Assembly (NCBI RefSeq): GCF_009811415.1
Contig: NZ_BLIG01000007.1
Coordinates: forward strand, 1-64,000
Reading direction: 5' to 3'
From: Alteromonas sp. KUL106
GTDB lineage: Bacteria > Pseudomonadota > Gammaproteobacteria > Enterobacterales > Alteromonadaceae
DNA: 64,000 nt
The translations under genes and the position numbers were made by a program. The notes below the pieces were generated by a model. That model made no database searches, was not told where the DNA came from, and saw only the letters and a list, made by a program, of their open reading frames with translations. Positions within the stretch are counted from its first letter, which is position 1. Each line of letters begins with the position of its first letter. Below are positions 19,081 to 28,900 of this stretch, one piece after another.

Positions 19081-19102
19081 CATACTTGTATATACAAGTA
19101 TG
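19081..19102. promoter_or_regulatory. Putative HutC operator between hutC and hutI
   Basis: Two 11-base arms, CATACTTGTAT and ATACAAGTATG, form a perfect uninterrupted palindrome. The core CTTGTATATACAAG matches the type of site described for HutC in Pseudomonas (CTTGTA...TACAAG). It is 29 bases upstream of hutC and about 124 upstream of hutI, placed to control both arms and hutC itself. Binding by HutC is inferred from position and motif. Confidence 0.82.
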
Positions 19103-19225
19103 CACAAGTACACTGAATTCAAAATTTATGCATTGCTAAACACTATTTGCGGAAAACAGCGCAAAAAGCGCTATGACATCAGTTTAATGAAATTTGGATA
19201 AAAGTGACTGAGGGTGAAACACGTT

Positions 19226-20485
19226 ATGGATTATCAGTACGACACGCTTATTTACAACGTTCGCATTGCGTCTATGCAAGACAACGGCTTTCCCTACGGT
19301 GAATTAGCGACCACCGCTATTGCAATAAAAGACGGCAACATAGCAGCATTCATCTCTCGCGACGCATCACTTAATGACGTGTTTGAGCAAGCCCATAGCG
19401 TAATAGATGCCACCACCCTAATTCCACAAACTGAGGCCGAGCCACTTAAACTTCCATGGTTATTGCCAGGTTTTGTCGATTGTCATACCCATTTGGTGTA
19501 CGGCGGCAACCGCGCCGAAGAATTTGAAATGCGATTACAGGGCGCAAGTTATGTAGACATCGCACAGCGCGGCGGTGGCATTAAAGGGACTGTTGAAAAA
19601 ACACGCCGAGCTGACGAACACACCCTGCTTAACACTGCGATAAAACGCGCAAAGCGACTGTGCGAAGAGGGGGTGACTACCATTGAAGTTAAGTCAGGGT
19701 ACGGCTTGGATTTAGATACTGAGGTACGCATGCTACGCGTGGCCAAATCTCTTGAACAGCACCTTCCCGTGAGTATTCAAACCACTTATTTAGGTGCCCA
19801 CGCTCTGCCCAATGAATTTAATGATGCGCCTGATAAGTATATCGATTTTATTTGCGACGAGGCCCTTCCTCATATTGCCTCACTAAACTTGGCTGACGCC
19901 GTTGATGTATTTTGTGAGACCATCGGCTTTTCAACGTCTCAAATAGAACGAGTGTTTAACTGCGCACAGCAATATGGTTTGCCCATTAAAGCCCATGTAG
20001 AGCAGCTAAGCGACAGCAAGGGCGCGGTTCTTGCGGCGAAATACGGCGCACTCTCTGTCGATCATATTGAGTACTTAGCTGACAGTGATATCCCTTTACT
20101 TGCCCAAAATGGCACCGTTGCCGTACTGCTGCCGGGCGCATTTTATTACTTAAATGAAGTACAAAAGCCACCTGTAGACGCCCTTAGGGCACACAACGTA
20201 CCTATGGCAATAGCGACAGACTTTAACCCTGGCAGTTCGCCTTTAGCTTCTATACTTACCGCGATAAATATGGGGTGTGTGCTGTTTCAACTTACGCCAG
20301 AAGAAGCACTGCGCGGTGCCACAGCACATGCTGCGAGCGCACTCGGACTTCAAGATAGAGGCGTCATAGACACAGGCAAGCTAGCTGACTTAACACTATG
20401 GGATATCGAAACACCGGCTGAGCTCGCCTATTGTATTAATGGCCACCGCCCCGTTGCGGTGTTTAAGGAAGGTAAACATGTTTAA
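19226..20485 (+). CDS. hutI: Imidazolonepropionase
   Basis: About 419 residues. It hydrolyses 4-imidazolone-5-propionate to N-formimidoyl-L-glutamate. It belongs to the amidohydrolase superfamily, with metal-binding HxH in GFVDCHTHLVYGGNRAEEFEMR, further ligands in KAHVEQLSDSKGA and DHIEYL, and the late Asp in ATDFNPGSSP. I chose the ATG at 19226 (GAGGG lies upstream); a GTG at 19214 would add 4 residues. Its last 8 bases overlap the start of hutG, so the two are translationally coupled. It is divergent from hutC and controlled from the shared palindrome. Confidence 0.96.
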   Translation: MDYQYDTLIYNVRIASMQDNGFPYGELATTAIAIKDGNIAAFISRDASLNDVFEQAHSVIDATTLIPQTEAEPLKLPWLLPGFVDCHTHLVYGGNRAEEFEMRLQGASYVDIAQRGGGIKGTVEKTRRADEHTLLNTAIKRAKRLCEEGVTTIEVKSGYGLDLDTEVRMLRVAKSLEQHLPVSIQTTYLGAHALPNEFNDAPDKYIDFICDEALPHIASLNLADAVDVFCETIGFSTSQIERVFNCAQQYGLPIKAHVEQLSDSKGAVLAAKYGALSVDHIEYLADSDIPLLAQNGTVAVLLPGAFYYLNEVQKPPVDALRAHNVPMAIATDFNPGSSPLASILTAINMGCVLFQLTPEEALRGATAHAASALGLQDRGVIDTGKLADLTLWDIETPAELAYCINGHRPVAVFKEGKHV

Positions 20486-21446
20486 GTGGCAAGGCAGAAT
20501 CGACAGTGAAGACGGCATTGAGGGCCTACGTTGGCATCAAAAAGTTAACGAACTTGAAGTGGGCGAAGATAATTCATTAGCCAACTCCGTTACCCTTGTT
20601 GGTTTTGAAAGTGATTTAGGTGTGGCATTTAACAAAGGCCGCGTGGGTGCAGCTGCTGGTCCAAACGCTATTCGCCAGGCACTGGCAAACTTACCCTGGC
20701 ACTGGCCAAGCGCAGCATTGGCTGATTTAGGGAATGTTACCGCTAACGAGAACTTAGCCCAGGCACAAACACAATATGCTGACGCCATTTGCTATGCGCT
20801 CAAGCAAAATGATGGATTAGTCATTGGGCTGGGAGGGGGACATGAAATTGCATGGGGTAGCTATCAAGGCATTTTCAATGCTAAGCCCGAAAGCGCACAC
20901 ATTGGTATTATTAATTTCGACGCCCATTTTGACCTGAGAAAGCCTTCACCAAACACCAGTTCAGGTACGCCGTTCAGGCAAGTGTATGAGCACTGCCAGT
21001 TACACGACACACCTTTTTATTATGCTTGTTTGGGCGTATCGAAAGCGGCCAATACACCAGCACTGTTTAACTTTGCCAATACGTCCAAGACCCGTTATTT
21101 AAGCGACGTGGCGTTAAATGATGAATCGCTGTGTATGCAGCGAATAGATGAGCTGCTATCTCCGATGCTAAAAGACATCGATGAGCTTTACGTCACTGTA
21201 TGTTTAGATGCATTTCCAGCAGCACAAGCACCTGGCGTTAGCGCGCCCAGTGCGCTGGGAATATCTCCCACACTTGTTATCAACACGCTGCACTTTTTAG
21301 CACAGCACCAAAGTACTTACGGGTATCAATGGAGATTGTGTGACATTGCGGAAATGAACCCCAATTATGATATTGATAGCCGCACAGCAAAGCTGGCTGC
21401 ACGGCTAATTTTTGAAGCGGTAGATGCTGTAAGTTCTCACACTTGA
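20478..21446 (+). CDS. hutG: Formimidoylglutamase
   Basis: About 322 residues from the ATG at 20478, inside the last codons of hutI and preceded by GGAAGGT. Arginase-superfamily metal motifs are present: GGGHEIAWGSYQG, NFDAHFDLR and CLDAFPAAQAPGVSAP. It releases formamide and L-glutamate from N-formimidoyl-glutamate, the last step of the pathway. This implies the four-enzyme route (HutH-U-I-G) rather than the five-enzyme HutF route. It ends in a tandem 15-base repeat shared with the end of the convergent sstT gene. Confidence 0.94.
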   Translation: MFKWQGRIDSEDGIEGLRWHQKVNELEVGEDNSLANSVTLVGFESDLGVAFNKGRVGAAAGPNAIRQALANLPWHWPSAALADLGNVTANENLAQAQTQYADAICYALKQNDGLVIGLGGGHEIAWGSYQGIFNAKPESAHIGIINFDAHFDLRKPSPNTSSGTPFRQVYEHCQLHDTPFYYACLGVSKAANTPALFNFANTSKTRYLSDVALNDESLCMQRIDELLSPMLKDIDELYVTVCLDAFPAAQAPGVSAPSALGISPTLVINTLHFLAQHQSTYGYQWRLCDIAEMNPNYDIDSRTAKLAARLIFEAVDAVSSHT

Positions 21447-21454
21447 ACTGTTTA

Positions 21455-21484
21455 ACGCTTTTATGTTTGACGCTTTTATGTTTA
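21455..21484. repeat. Tandem 15-base direct repeat at the hutG-sstT junction
   Basis: Two copies of an ACGCTTTTATGTTT(G/A) unit, differing only at the last base, lie end to end in the 35-base gap between the convergent hutG and sstT. The last three bases form the sstT stop codon. This looks like a local slippage duplication. Confidence 0.8.
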
Positions 21485-22702
21485 CTGGCCGCCTGCCCTT
21501 TCACACGCAGCGGCGGTAAACAATACGTCGGTGGAGCTATTTAATGCTGTTTCAGCAGAGTCTTGCAGTACGCCAACAATAAAGCCCACCGCAACCACCT
21601 GCATAGCGACTTCATTGGGTATATTAAACAGGCTACAGGCAAGCGGAATAAGCAGTAGCGAACCACCTGCAACACCTGAACTTCCGCATGCTGATACCGC
21701 AGCGATAACGCTTAACAATACAGCCGTTGGGAAGTCTACTGAAATACCTAAGGTATTCACCGCGGCGAGTGTCAGCACTGTAATAGTAATCGCAGCTCCT
21801 GCCATATTAATGGTCGCGCCTAACGGAATAGATACCGAATAGGTGTCTTCATCAAGCTTTAAGCGTTTACACAGCGCCATGTTTACCGGAATATTCGCCG
21901 CAGAGCTACGGGTGAAAAACGCCGTAATGCCACTTTCTTTCAGGCATTTAAACACCAAGGGGTAAGGGTTCTTTTTGGTCGCCAAAAATACTAATAAAGG
22001 GTTGGTCACAAGTGCGATAAATAGCATTGCGCCAATGAGTACCGTTAATAAATGGGAATAGCCAAGCAATGCTTCAAAGCCCGTTGTGGCAATGGTATTG
22101 GCTACCAAGCCGAAAATACCGAATGGCGCGAGCTTAATAACAAAACCCACCACGGTTGTTACGCTATCAGCCATATTTTGAAGTAGTGCTTTCGTTGCCT
22201 CGCTAGCATGACGAAGGCCTAAACCTAGGCCTACAGCCCAGGTAAGAATACCAATATAGTTTCCGTTAACTAGCGCGTTCACCGGGTTATCCACCATGTT
22301 ATAAAGCAACGTAGTGAGGACTTCCGATACCCCTTTCGGTGCAGCTTGGCTAATGTCTGAGGTCACTAAACTTAAGCTTGTAGGAAAAGCGAAGCTTGCT
22401 AACACGGCGGTGAGCGATGCCAGTAACGTACCTACGAGGTACAGCATCAAAACAGGTTTGATGAAGGTTTGCTCGTTTTGCTTATGATTGGCAATTGACG
22501 CCATGACCAAAACAAACACTAACAAAGGCGCAATCGCTTTAAGGGCTTTTACAAATAAATTCCCCAACAACCCTGCCGATTGAGCAGTTGAAGGTGAAAA
22601 ACTCGCTATCGCAATTCCACATACGATACCGATGATAATTTGCAGTACCAAACTGCCATTCATGTAGCGCTGAAACAAACTTGGGCGTGACGTTGAGTCC
22701 AT
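21482..22702 (-). CDS. sstT: Na+/serine-threonine symporter SstT
   Basis: About 406 residues with the DAACS (dicarboxylate/amino acid:cation symporter) layout. The N-terminal [42 protein letters not shown], the central [44 protein letters not shown] and the C-terminal [23 protein letters not shown] segments match the SstT type, including a conserved serine-rich motif in the first re-entrant loop region. The E. coli protein begins close to the ATG at 22702, which I chose over 22738. It imports L-serine and L-threonine with sodium. It is convergent to hutG, with a 35-base gap. No regulator is near. Confidence 0.92.
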   Translation of the reverse strand: MDSTSRPSLFQRYMNGSLVLQIIIGIVCGIAIASFSPSTAQSAGLLGNLFVKALKAIAPLLVFVLVMASIANHKQNEQTFIKPVLMLYLVGTLLASLTAVLASFAFPTSLSLVTSDISQAAPKGVSEVLTTLLYNMVDNPVNALVNGNYIGILTWAVGLGLGLRHASEATKALLQNMADSVTTVVGFVIKLAPFGIFGLVANTIATTGFEALLGYSHLLTVLIGAMLFIALVTNPLLVFLATKKNPYPLVFKCLKESGITAFFTRSSAANIPVNMALCKRLKLDEDTYSVSIPLGATINMAGAAITITVLTLAAVNTLGISVDFPTAVLLSVIAAVSACGSSGVAGGSLLLIPLACSLFNIPNEVAMQVVAVGFIVGVLQDSAETALNSSTDVLFTAAACERAGGQ

Positions 22703-22816
22703 AAATGTTGGTCCATTATTATTTTGACGACGCACCATAAAGGATAACGTTACACAAATGAACCTGTTTAGTCTTAGTTACTCGCAAATAACCGTATGCT
22801 TGCCGTTTATGAGGGT

Positions 22817-24238
22817 TTACATGCCTTCAAGTATCTTTTGCGTGTAAGACGTCCACTTGTAAAGAGGGAGTTCACTATCAATATAGTAGTCTGGCTGAAT
22901 GCCTACCCCATCGATGGCCATGTGGGGAATACGCAAACTTTTGCTTAAACTGTAATGCAAGGTAAAAATACCGCTCGGCGAATCAGTTTGATACATGTTT
23001 GAGATATCAAGTACACCTGCGGTGGTTTGCCCAAACAACTTTACTTTCTTGCTTTGTTTAGCCGCCAGCAAAAACTGTTCTGCGGTACTGCCATTACTTG
23101 AATCAACGAGTACGCCAATACTCTTCGGCAAGGGTTCAATTTTATCGAATGTCTCGACCGTTACGTCGTCATCAATATTGATGTAGCTGCCGATGTGTTG
23201 CTGAAGAATGTTGTACCCGTCTTTGGCCCACTGCTTTTCTTCTTCACTAAAATGAGGGTTTTGCAAAAAGCCAAGCATTCTAGAGTTGTTAAGCTCGCTG
23301 GATAAGTATTCCATGCCTACAGTGCGAATAGGATTGGTGTATAAAATAGGGAGTAAAGACGCATAGCTTACGTCACTACCACCACCGTTTCCTCGGATGT
23401 CGATAATGAGATTTTCAGTTTTTAAAATTGTGTCTAGGTGCTTAGCGATAACGGCGTCGATGTCTTTTTTGAAGGCATGGTCGAAAGACGGTATGCGAAC
23501 TAATACTGTGTTCTCTGAAATTTTTTCGAATAGCGGAGCCTTTGTACTTAGTAGGCGAACATAGCGTTTTATTTCAGGCGATGATTCTTGTCGCGGTTCC
23601 TGTCGCGACATAACGATAAAGCTATTGCCCAACACCACTTCATTGTTACCCAAGAGTGTCATGGTATCGATTTGTCGGGCGGAGTGATCGCCCATAAAAA
23701 ACGTCACGTTTGCAGTATTGCTGTCTGTAGGGTCGTTAAGGATGAACTTTACTTGTCCTGCCTTCCATGAAGGATTAGTACTTTCAACGATATAAGCTTT
23801 ATGGACTTTACCTTCTTTTTTTAACGCAACCGTATAGCTTGAGAATTGCCAAATCCCTTCAAGAGTTTCGTCACGTTTGCTTTTTAAATATTGTTTAAAT
23901 GCCGATAAGTCGAAATCATGCACTACCGATTCGCGTACCGTTTCCTCTGTACCATTCGTATTTAGTACAAGACCAACATGCCCTTTGCGAAAAAACGTAA
24001 GCCAGTCGCTAAGGACAGTTTGGCATTGCGCTTCGTTCTTCGCGCTTTGTACCCGAGCCAAGACGGCATTATTGTGGGCGGAATAAAGATCCTGCCCTTT
24101 TTTCTCGACGCTATATTTAAAACCGGCATCGTTGTTTTCAAACGTGCTCTTTAACCATTCAAACTCACTTTCACATTGAAAGGTACTACCAAAAGAACAG
24201 AAAGAGGCAAAAAGAGGGAATATCGCAAATCGTTTCAC
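22817..24238 (-). CDS. S41-family (C-terminal processing peptidase-like) periplasmic protein
   Basis: 473 residues with a signal peptide (MKRFAIFPLFASFCSFG). The C-terminal third carries the S41 fold: LIIDIRGNGGGSDVSYASLLPILY, then the nucleophile region VLVDSSNGSTAEQFLLAAKQSKKVKLFGQTTAGV. The serine in SSNGSTAEQ is in the right place, but the lysine that follows the (F)GxxTxG motif in Ser-Lys peptidases is replaced (GQTTAG), as in tricorn-type or inactive members. A PDZ domain is not obvious. It may be a peptidase with a different base or a non-catalytic binding protein. It stands alone. Confidence 0.8.
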   Translation of the reverse strand: MKRFAIFPLFASFCSFGSTFQCESEFEWLKSTFENNDAGFKYSVEKKGQDLYSAHNNAVLARVQSAKNEAQCQTVLSDWLTFFRKGHVGLVLNTNGTEETVRESVVHDFDLSAFKQYLKSKRDETLEGIWQFSSYTVALKKEGKVHKAYIVESTNPSWKAGQVKFILNDPTDSNTANVTFFMGDHSARQIDTMTLLGNNEVVLGNSFIVMSRQEPRQESSPEIKRYVRLLSTKAPLFEKISENTVLVRIPSFDHAFKKDIDAVIAKHLDTILKTENLIIDIRGNGGGSDVSYASLLPILYTNPIRTVGMEYLSSELNNSRMLGFLQNPHFSEEEKQWAKDGYNILQQHIGSYINIDDDVTVETFDKIEPLPKSIGVLVDSSNGSTAEQFLLAAKQSKKVKLFGQTTAGVLDISNMYQTDSPSGIFTLHYSLSKSLRIPHMAIDGVGIQPDYYIDSELPLYKWTSYTQKILEGM

Positions 24239-24706
24239 TAAATATGACGTCCATATCTACTTTTAATAACGATAAAGTATCATAAAACCATGATCTTGAT
24301 AGTATTTACGTGAAATGACTTGTAAGTAAATATAATGCTTTCCTGAAAAATGATGCTCAACTGCGACACTTTTCTTCAGCAAGATATCACACTAACCGTA
24401 TTTATAATCGAAAGTAAAAAAAATGCATTGAAGTCAGCTTATTAGGCATTACTTTAAACACATGCAGAAGCTTAATCGATTAAGAAAAGATTACCATTAA
24501 CGCGAATTACTTACTTATAACTGTTGCCATATAACTTCAACCTTAGCATCAACTCTAGCTCTACAAACTTACCAAAAGAATAAATAATCACTAATAATCA
24601 TATAGATAAAAAACAAAAAACCATACTTGGCATACCACATGCTCAATTGAAAACAGATAGACCGAGGATGACTATCTTTTTTAATAGAAAATACAGGATG
24701 GTTTAA
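24239..24706. other. AT-rich intergenic region upstream of a small secreted protein
   Basis: 468 bases with no credible gene, distinctly AT-rich compared with its surroundings. It contains a perfect 14-base palindrome CTTAATCGATTAAG at 24471-24484 of unknown meaning. The region begins the accessory-looking patch at 24.2-25.9 kb. Confidence 0.55.
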
Positions 24707-24997
24707 ATGACTTTAAAAAAAACGTTTTTGACATGTTCAACGACTTTGGCCATAGGCTTAAGTTTAATAGGTTCAGTGCACGCTGCACCATCGGACAACC
24801 CTAGGAAGCAGATGAGTTACCCTGCATGGGGTGACTACACGGATGCGTGGACTCGCGATGATGCTGCCAAAATAGCGTTAACAGAAGAGAGAGGTAAAAC
24901 CAAGTTCAAGCGCGTCAAAGCGCCAAGTCATATCGATGTGGAATGGGTAGTTGACAGTATCAGCCACCGCATTGCGGTCTACTTAGAGAAGGCGTAG
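24707..24997 (+). CDS. Hypothetical small secreted protein
   Basis: 96 residues: a clear signal peptide (MTLKKTFLTCSTTLAIGLSLIGSVHA) and a mature part of about 70 residues rich in charged and aromatic residues (KQMSYPAWGDYTDAWTRDDAAKIALTEE cannot be assigned to a family). An AGGA site lies 8 bases before the ATG. It ends in SISHRIAVYLEKA, a phrase that recurs in altered form in the short ORF just downstream (25013). It lies in the AT-rich accessory patch. Function is unknown; a periplasmic or extracellular location is inferred from the signal. Confidence 0.65.
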   Translation: MTLKKTFLTCSTTLAIGLSLIGSVHAAPSDNPRKQMSYPAWGDYTDAWTRDDAAKIALTEERGKTKFKRVKAPSHIDVEWVVDSISHRIAVYLEKA

Positions 24998-25012
24998 CTT
25001 ATCTAGCGTGAT

Positions 25013-25159
25013 ATGAACAATAGGTATCTCGATTTTCCCATGGATGATGAAGCTAGTTTATTGCCCTTGCAAGCGGCCTCGGTCAGTTACCGCATTGCTG
25101 TGTGGCCGAAACGATTGAGCCTACCCCATTCAGGCGAGGTGATATTTTTATTGAACTAA
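25013..25159 (+). CDS. Possible short ORF echoing the preceding secreted protein
   Basis: A 48-codon frame starting 15 bases after the previous stop. Its middle, ASVSYRIAVWPKRL, resembles the C-terminus of the gene before it (DSISHRIAVYLEKA), with about half the residues identical over 12 positions. There is no ribosome binding site, so it may be the remnant of a tandem duplication rather than a translated gene. Confidence 0.3.
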   Translation: MNNRYLDFPMDDEASLLPLQAASVSYRIAVWPKRLSLPHSGEVIFLLN

Positions 25160-25228
25160 GGGGCACAAGGGAATCGGAACGTATTTAGGATTACCTTGCT
25201 ATATATTGCTTTCTATATTGTCAGTTTC

Positions 25229-25486
25229 TCAGTTGTTTCTAGATAAAATGCAGCACTTACTCAACGCAAAATAACAAAGAGCAAAGCTAATAAAATCAAG
25301 TAGGATAAGTGAGGTCTTAATGGAAGATGTAAATTCATCTGACTGAGTAATAGACATGGGATTAATGAAAAATGGTTGGTTAAGAAAATACAGAATTATA
25401 AGTTGGAGCATTTTGCTGCATAGGTACGTGCCTAGCAGAAGAAACCCAAAATAAATGACTTTATTCAAGAGAGGCACGTCTTTCAT
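25229..25486 (-). CDS. Small two-helix membrane protein, candidate immunity protein
   Basis: 85 residues with two long hydrophobic segments (VIYFGFLLLGTYLCSKMLQLIILYFL and SLILLDFISFALCYFALSKCC) separated by a short polar loop. It starts 22 bases after the end of the double-glycine leader frame (25509) on the same strand. Size, two-TM layout and position match immunity proteins that follow class II bacteriocin/microcin genes, but no sequence-level family match can be claimed. The ribosome binding site is weak (GAG). If the bacteriocin is dead, this could persist as an orphan immunity gene. Confidence 0.5.
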   Translation of the reverse strand: MKDVPLLNKVIYFGFLLLGTYLCSKMLQLIILYFLNQPFFINPMSITQSDEFTSSIKTSLILLDFISFALCYFALSKCCILSRNN

Positions 25487-25508
25487 TTAAGTAACTCTAT
25501 CTGTCTGT

Positions 25509-25688
25509 TTAAAGCAGTGGGTCATCATAACCTGTGCCGTTGTATTCAACTTTCCACCCACCGGCGCCACCCTGTACCTAATCAACATAACTATCCATTG
25601 CCTTTGATACCAAGTAGCCAATCATAAAATTTCTAAATCCGCCCGAGACATATTCAAGTTCACTCTGTGTGAGTTCCTCGCATTTCAT
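25509..25688 (-). pseudogene. Double-glycine-leader bacteriocin-like peptide gene interrupted by an amber codon
   Basis: From the ATG at 25688 the frame begins MKCEELTQSELEYVSGG, a textbook double-glycine leader (the ELT..EL..VSGG pattern of class II bacteriocin and microcin precursors cut by C39-peptidase exporters). The core begins FRNFMIGYLVSKAMDSYVD, then reaches TAG at 25578-25580. The frame continues after it as VQGGAGGWKVEYNGTGYDDPLL and ends at TAA (25509-25511). The glycine-rich continuation looks like the rest of a bacteriocin core, so I read this as a 59-codon gene with a nonsense mutation, or as a 36-residue peptide whose downstream frame happens to look bacteriocin-like. The ATG lacks a good ribosome site. 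No C39 exporter lies in the window. Confidence 0.6.
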
Positions 25689-25931
25689 ATTAAATTCGTT
25701 TTATATAATCCTGCATCATTGCAGGCATCTGTATTATCGAACAAAATTTTGTGTAGTAAACTGTACTTTGTGTTGTTTCTGATAACTAATAGTTGATAAG
25801 TGGTGATTGTAGCTTTAAGTTGTATAAGGCTGATTTTAAAAACATTTTGCAATATTTTGGACAAGCACAATTTACCGGAAGTGAGCAATAATTCCCGTAC
25901 GCCGCTCCCTCACTTCCCAATACATCCCCAT

Positions 25932-28900
25932 TTAACTTGAAACCGCATACGCCTTTTCTAACGCGCTAAGACCTACGCCGTTGCGTTTAATTACTTTTAG
26001 CTGAGTAGGAATACGCTCCTTCATGGCTTCAATATGGCTTATTACACCAATCATTTTTCCGCTGGCATTTAAGTTATCTAATGCATCAAGGGCCACATCC
26101 AAAGTTTCAGCATCAAGGGTACCAAAGCCTTCATCCAAAAATAGCGAATCAATACTGGTCTTGTGACTGACCAAGTCTGATAAAGCGAGAGCCAGTGCAA
26201 GACTCACTAAGAAACTTTCTCCGCCAGACAGAGTTTTAGTATCTCGCACTACGTCCCCTTGCCAAGTGTCTAATACACTTAAACTCAACCCTTCATTTTC
26301 TTTTCGAATAAGCTGATAGCGACCGTGTAATTTATCAAGCTGCTGATTAGCAAGCTGCACTAAGTTGTCCAGAGTAAGCCCTTGAGCAAAGCGTCTGAAT
26401 TTGTCGCCGCTTGCTGAACCAATCAATGAGTGCAGGTAGGTAATATCATCGTAATAGGCCTCAAACGTGGCCATCTCGTTCACAAGCTGCTGTTGCTTTT
26501 CACGGGCTTGATTGTTTGCGCTTAGCTGCTGTTCAATTTGCCCTAAAGAAGATAACAGCGTGTCACGCTGCTCGGCTTGCTGTGTAATTTCTATGTCTAT
26601 CCACTGTGCACCGTGTTCTTCTAACTCACGCTGCCACTGCGCTGCTTTCGCATAGGTTTGTAGCGATTGTTGAGCGGCTAGCGCGTTTTCTAGCTTTAGG
26701 TCTGCCTGTTGCTTTTGCTGTGTTAATCGCTTTTGCAGTTCAAGTAACGCATTGCGGGTTTCTTCGTCTAAGAGCGCATTGCTAAACGCTTGCTCATCGG
26801 CAAAAGGGCTGCTCGCCAACTGACGGTTAAAGTGCTCTGTTGCCTCTGTCAGTGTCTGCTCTTTTTCGCGCATTTGCTCATGAAGCTGGGCAATTTCCGC
26901 TTCTAAACGAGACAATATAGTGTCCGTTTGTTGCAGGCGAGATTTACATTCACTCACGTTTCGCTCAGCTTGCTCTTGAGCAGCCCTTGCCCTACTCCTT
27001 GCGTCTGCGATATTGCCTTCTGGGAATACGGTTTTGCGCGAGTCTCCCAGCGCTTTTAGGCTAATATCTAGCTGCACAAGCTCTTCGGATACACCCTCAA
27101 GCTGATGCTCAGCGCTTTCGATATCGCGATTAAGCACAAGTAAGGAGCTACTCACCTCTTGCAACTCATCTTTTAGTTTGGCGTGCAGTTGATAATTGTG
27201 TTTATAGATTTTAAGCGCTTCGGCTTTTTCATTTAACCACTTGGTAATTCCATCAATTGACAGGTTGTGAATGTCAGCACCCTGCGCCGTCATGGTCTCG
27301 CTGAGCGCTACAATACTATCGTTAATTCCTTTAGTTTTGCTTTCTAACTCTGCATTGCGTTCGATGCATTGCTTTTCTAAGGTTTCGCGCTGCTGAAGAG
27401 AAACTGCACGCTCTGACTGTTTGGTTTGTAACGCCTGTTGCGCTTCATTTTTAGCCTGCAGTGCAGCATTTAGAGCATGCTCGCACTCTTCTAAACGCGT
27501 TAATTGGGCACTAATATCATCAAGACGAGTTTTAAACTGCTGGGTAAATTGAGCGACGCTTTGTGAGGTATTAATGTCGACCTGTTCAAAGCTCGGTATA
27601 TCAGCGCTAAGTACGCTTGAAATCTGCTGCCACTTTTCTAACAGCGTATCTCGTTGCCCGCTTGCCTGTTCTAGCTGCTTATCAACCTGAGCAAGGGTGA
27701 ATTCAGTCTGCGTCACGCTTTCTTTTGCCCGCGCCCCCTGCTGCTCAATATCATCTAACTGCTGCTTTAAGCTATCTCGCTTTTGAATAGTCTCAGGCAC
27801 ATCAATTTCCACGCTGGACGTGGTGTGTTCGTTTGCCCCACAAACAGGGCATGGCTCGCCACTTTTTAACTGCGCGCGCAGGTGCGCCACTTCAGCATCT
27901 AAGGCAATAAGCGCCTCTATGTCTTTTAAATTACTACGAGTTTGCTTATAAGCGTCAACTAAGGCTTGTCGGTCAGATTGCTGCTGCGCTAATTGTTTCG
28001 ACAAGTCTTCTTTCTGTGCACTCAGCGACACCTTGTCTTGTTTTAGTGTCAAATATTGCTGTTGAATATGCCCTATCTGTACCACGTTATCCCAGTGATG
28101 AAGCTTGCTTTCGCGCTCTTGCTGAAGACCCGCTTTGCTTACAGCACTATTGGTATCAGTTAGCTTGTCAGATAGCGCGGCATAAAGCGCCTTCTCGCAT
28201 GTAGCGACGTGTGCATTTTTAGCATCGAAGGTTTGCGTTAACGCGTTTAACGACTCATTTGTTTTTGCAATAGCTCCATCTAGGGATGAAAGCGCCTGAC
28301 GATCATTCTTTACGCTTTGTGTCAGTGTTTCTAATTGCTTCTGATCATGTTCAATATGGCGCGCCGTTTCACTCCAGCCACTGATAAATTCTGCCATGCC
28401 GCTAAGTGAGTGGTGTTCACTTAAGTAAGCTTCCAGTTCACCAAGCTTTGTCTTGTTATCTGCCGAGGCGTTTTCGATTTCTGTGCGCTTTAGCGTTAAC
28501 GCGTTTATTGACTGCCTTAAATTTGCCGCGCTTTCGTTTGCTTTTTGCTGTTCAGTAGTGAGCTGCGCTATTTGGTTATCTAGCGGAACCACCTGCTCAT
28601 TTATGCGCTTTTCAAGCTCACTGCTTTGTTGCTTTGTATGCGCTAGTGCTTGTTCTGCATGGGTTACTTCTGAACTAAGTTGTGCCTTTTGCGTTTTTAA
28701 GTCAGGCAGCTTAGCCGCCTTCTCTTCAAGTTTTTCTTTATAACGGGTTACATCTTGCTGAAGCCCGTTTCTTTGTAAAAATGGCAGGCGAAGCTTTTCA
28801 GCAGGTTCACTCTGGGTGAGAAGATCAAGCTCTTGTTTAGCCTCATTGATGGCATTATTCGCGCCCTGCTGTGCGTCACTGGCTTCTTTCATCGCCTTCT

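Noticed and set aside
25578..25580. Amber codon as programmed recoding (pyrrolysine or suppression)
   Set aside because: No recoding signals or pyrrolysine genes are visible, and a simple nonsense mutation explains it.
25685..25888. 67-codon minus-strand frame overlapping the start of the double-glycine gene by ATGA
   Set aside because: It starts at a TTG, has no ribosome site, and its composition looks like translated AT-rich leader. The ATGA overlap is probably chance.
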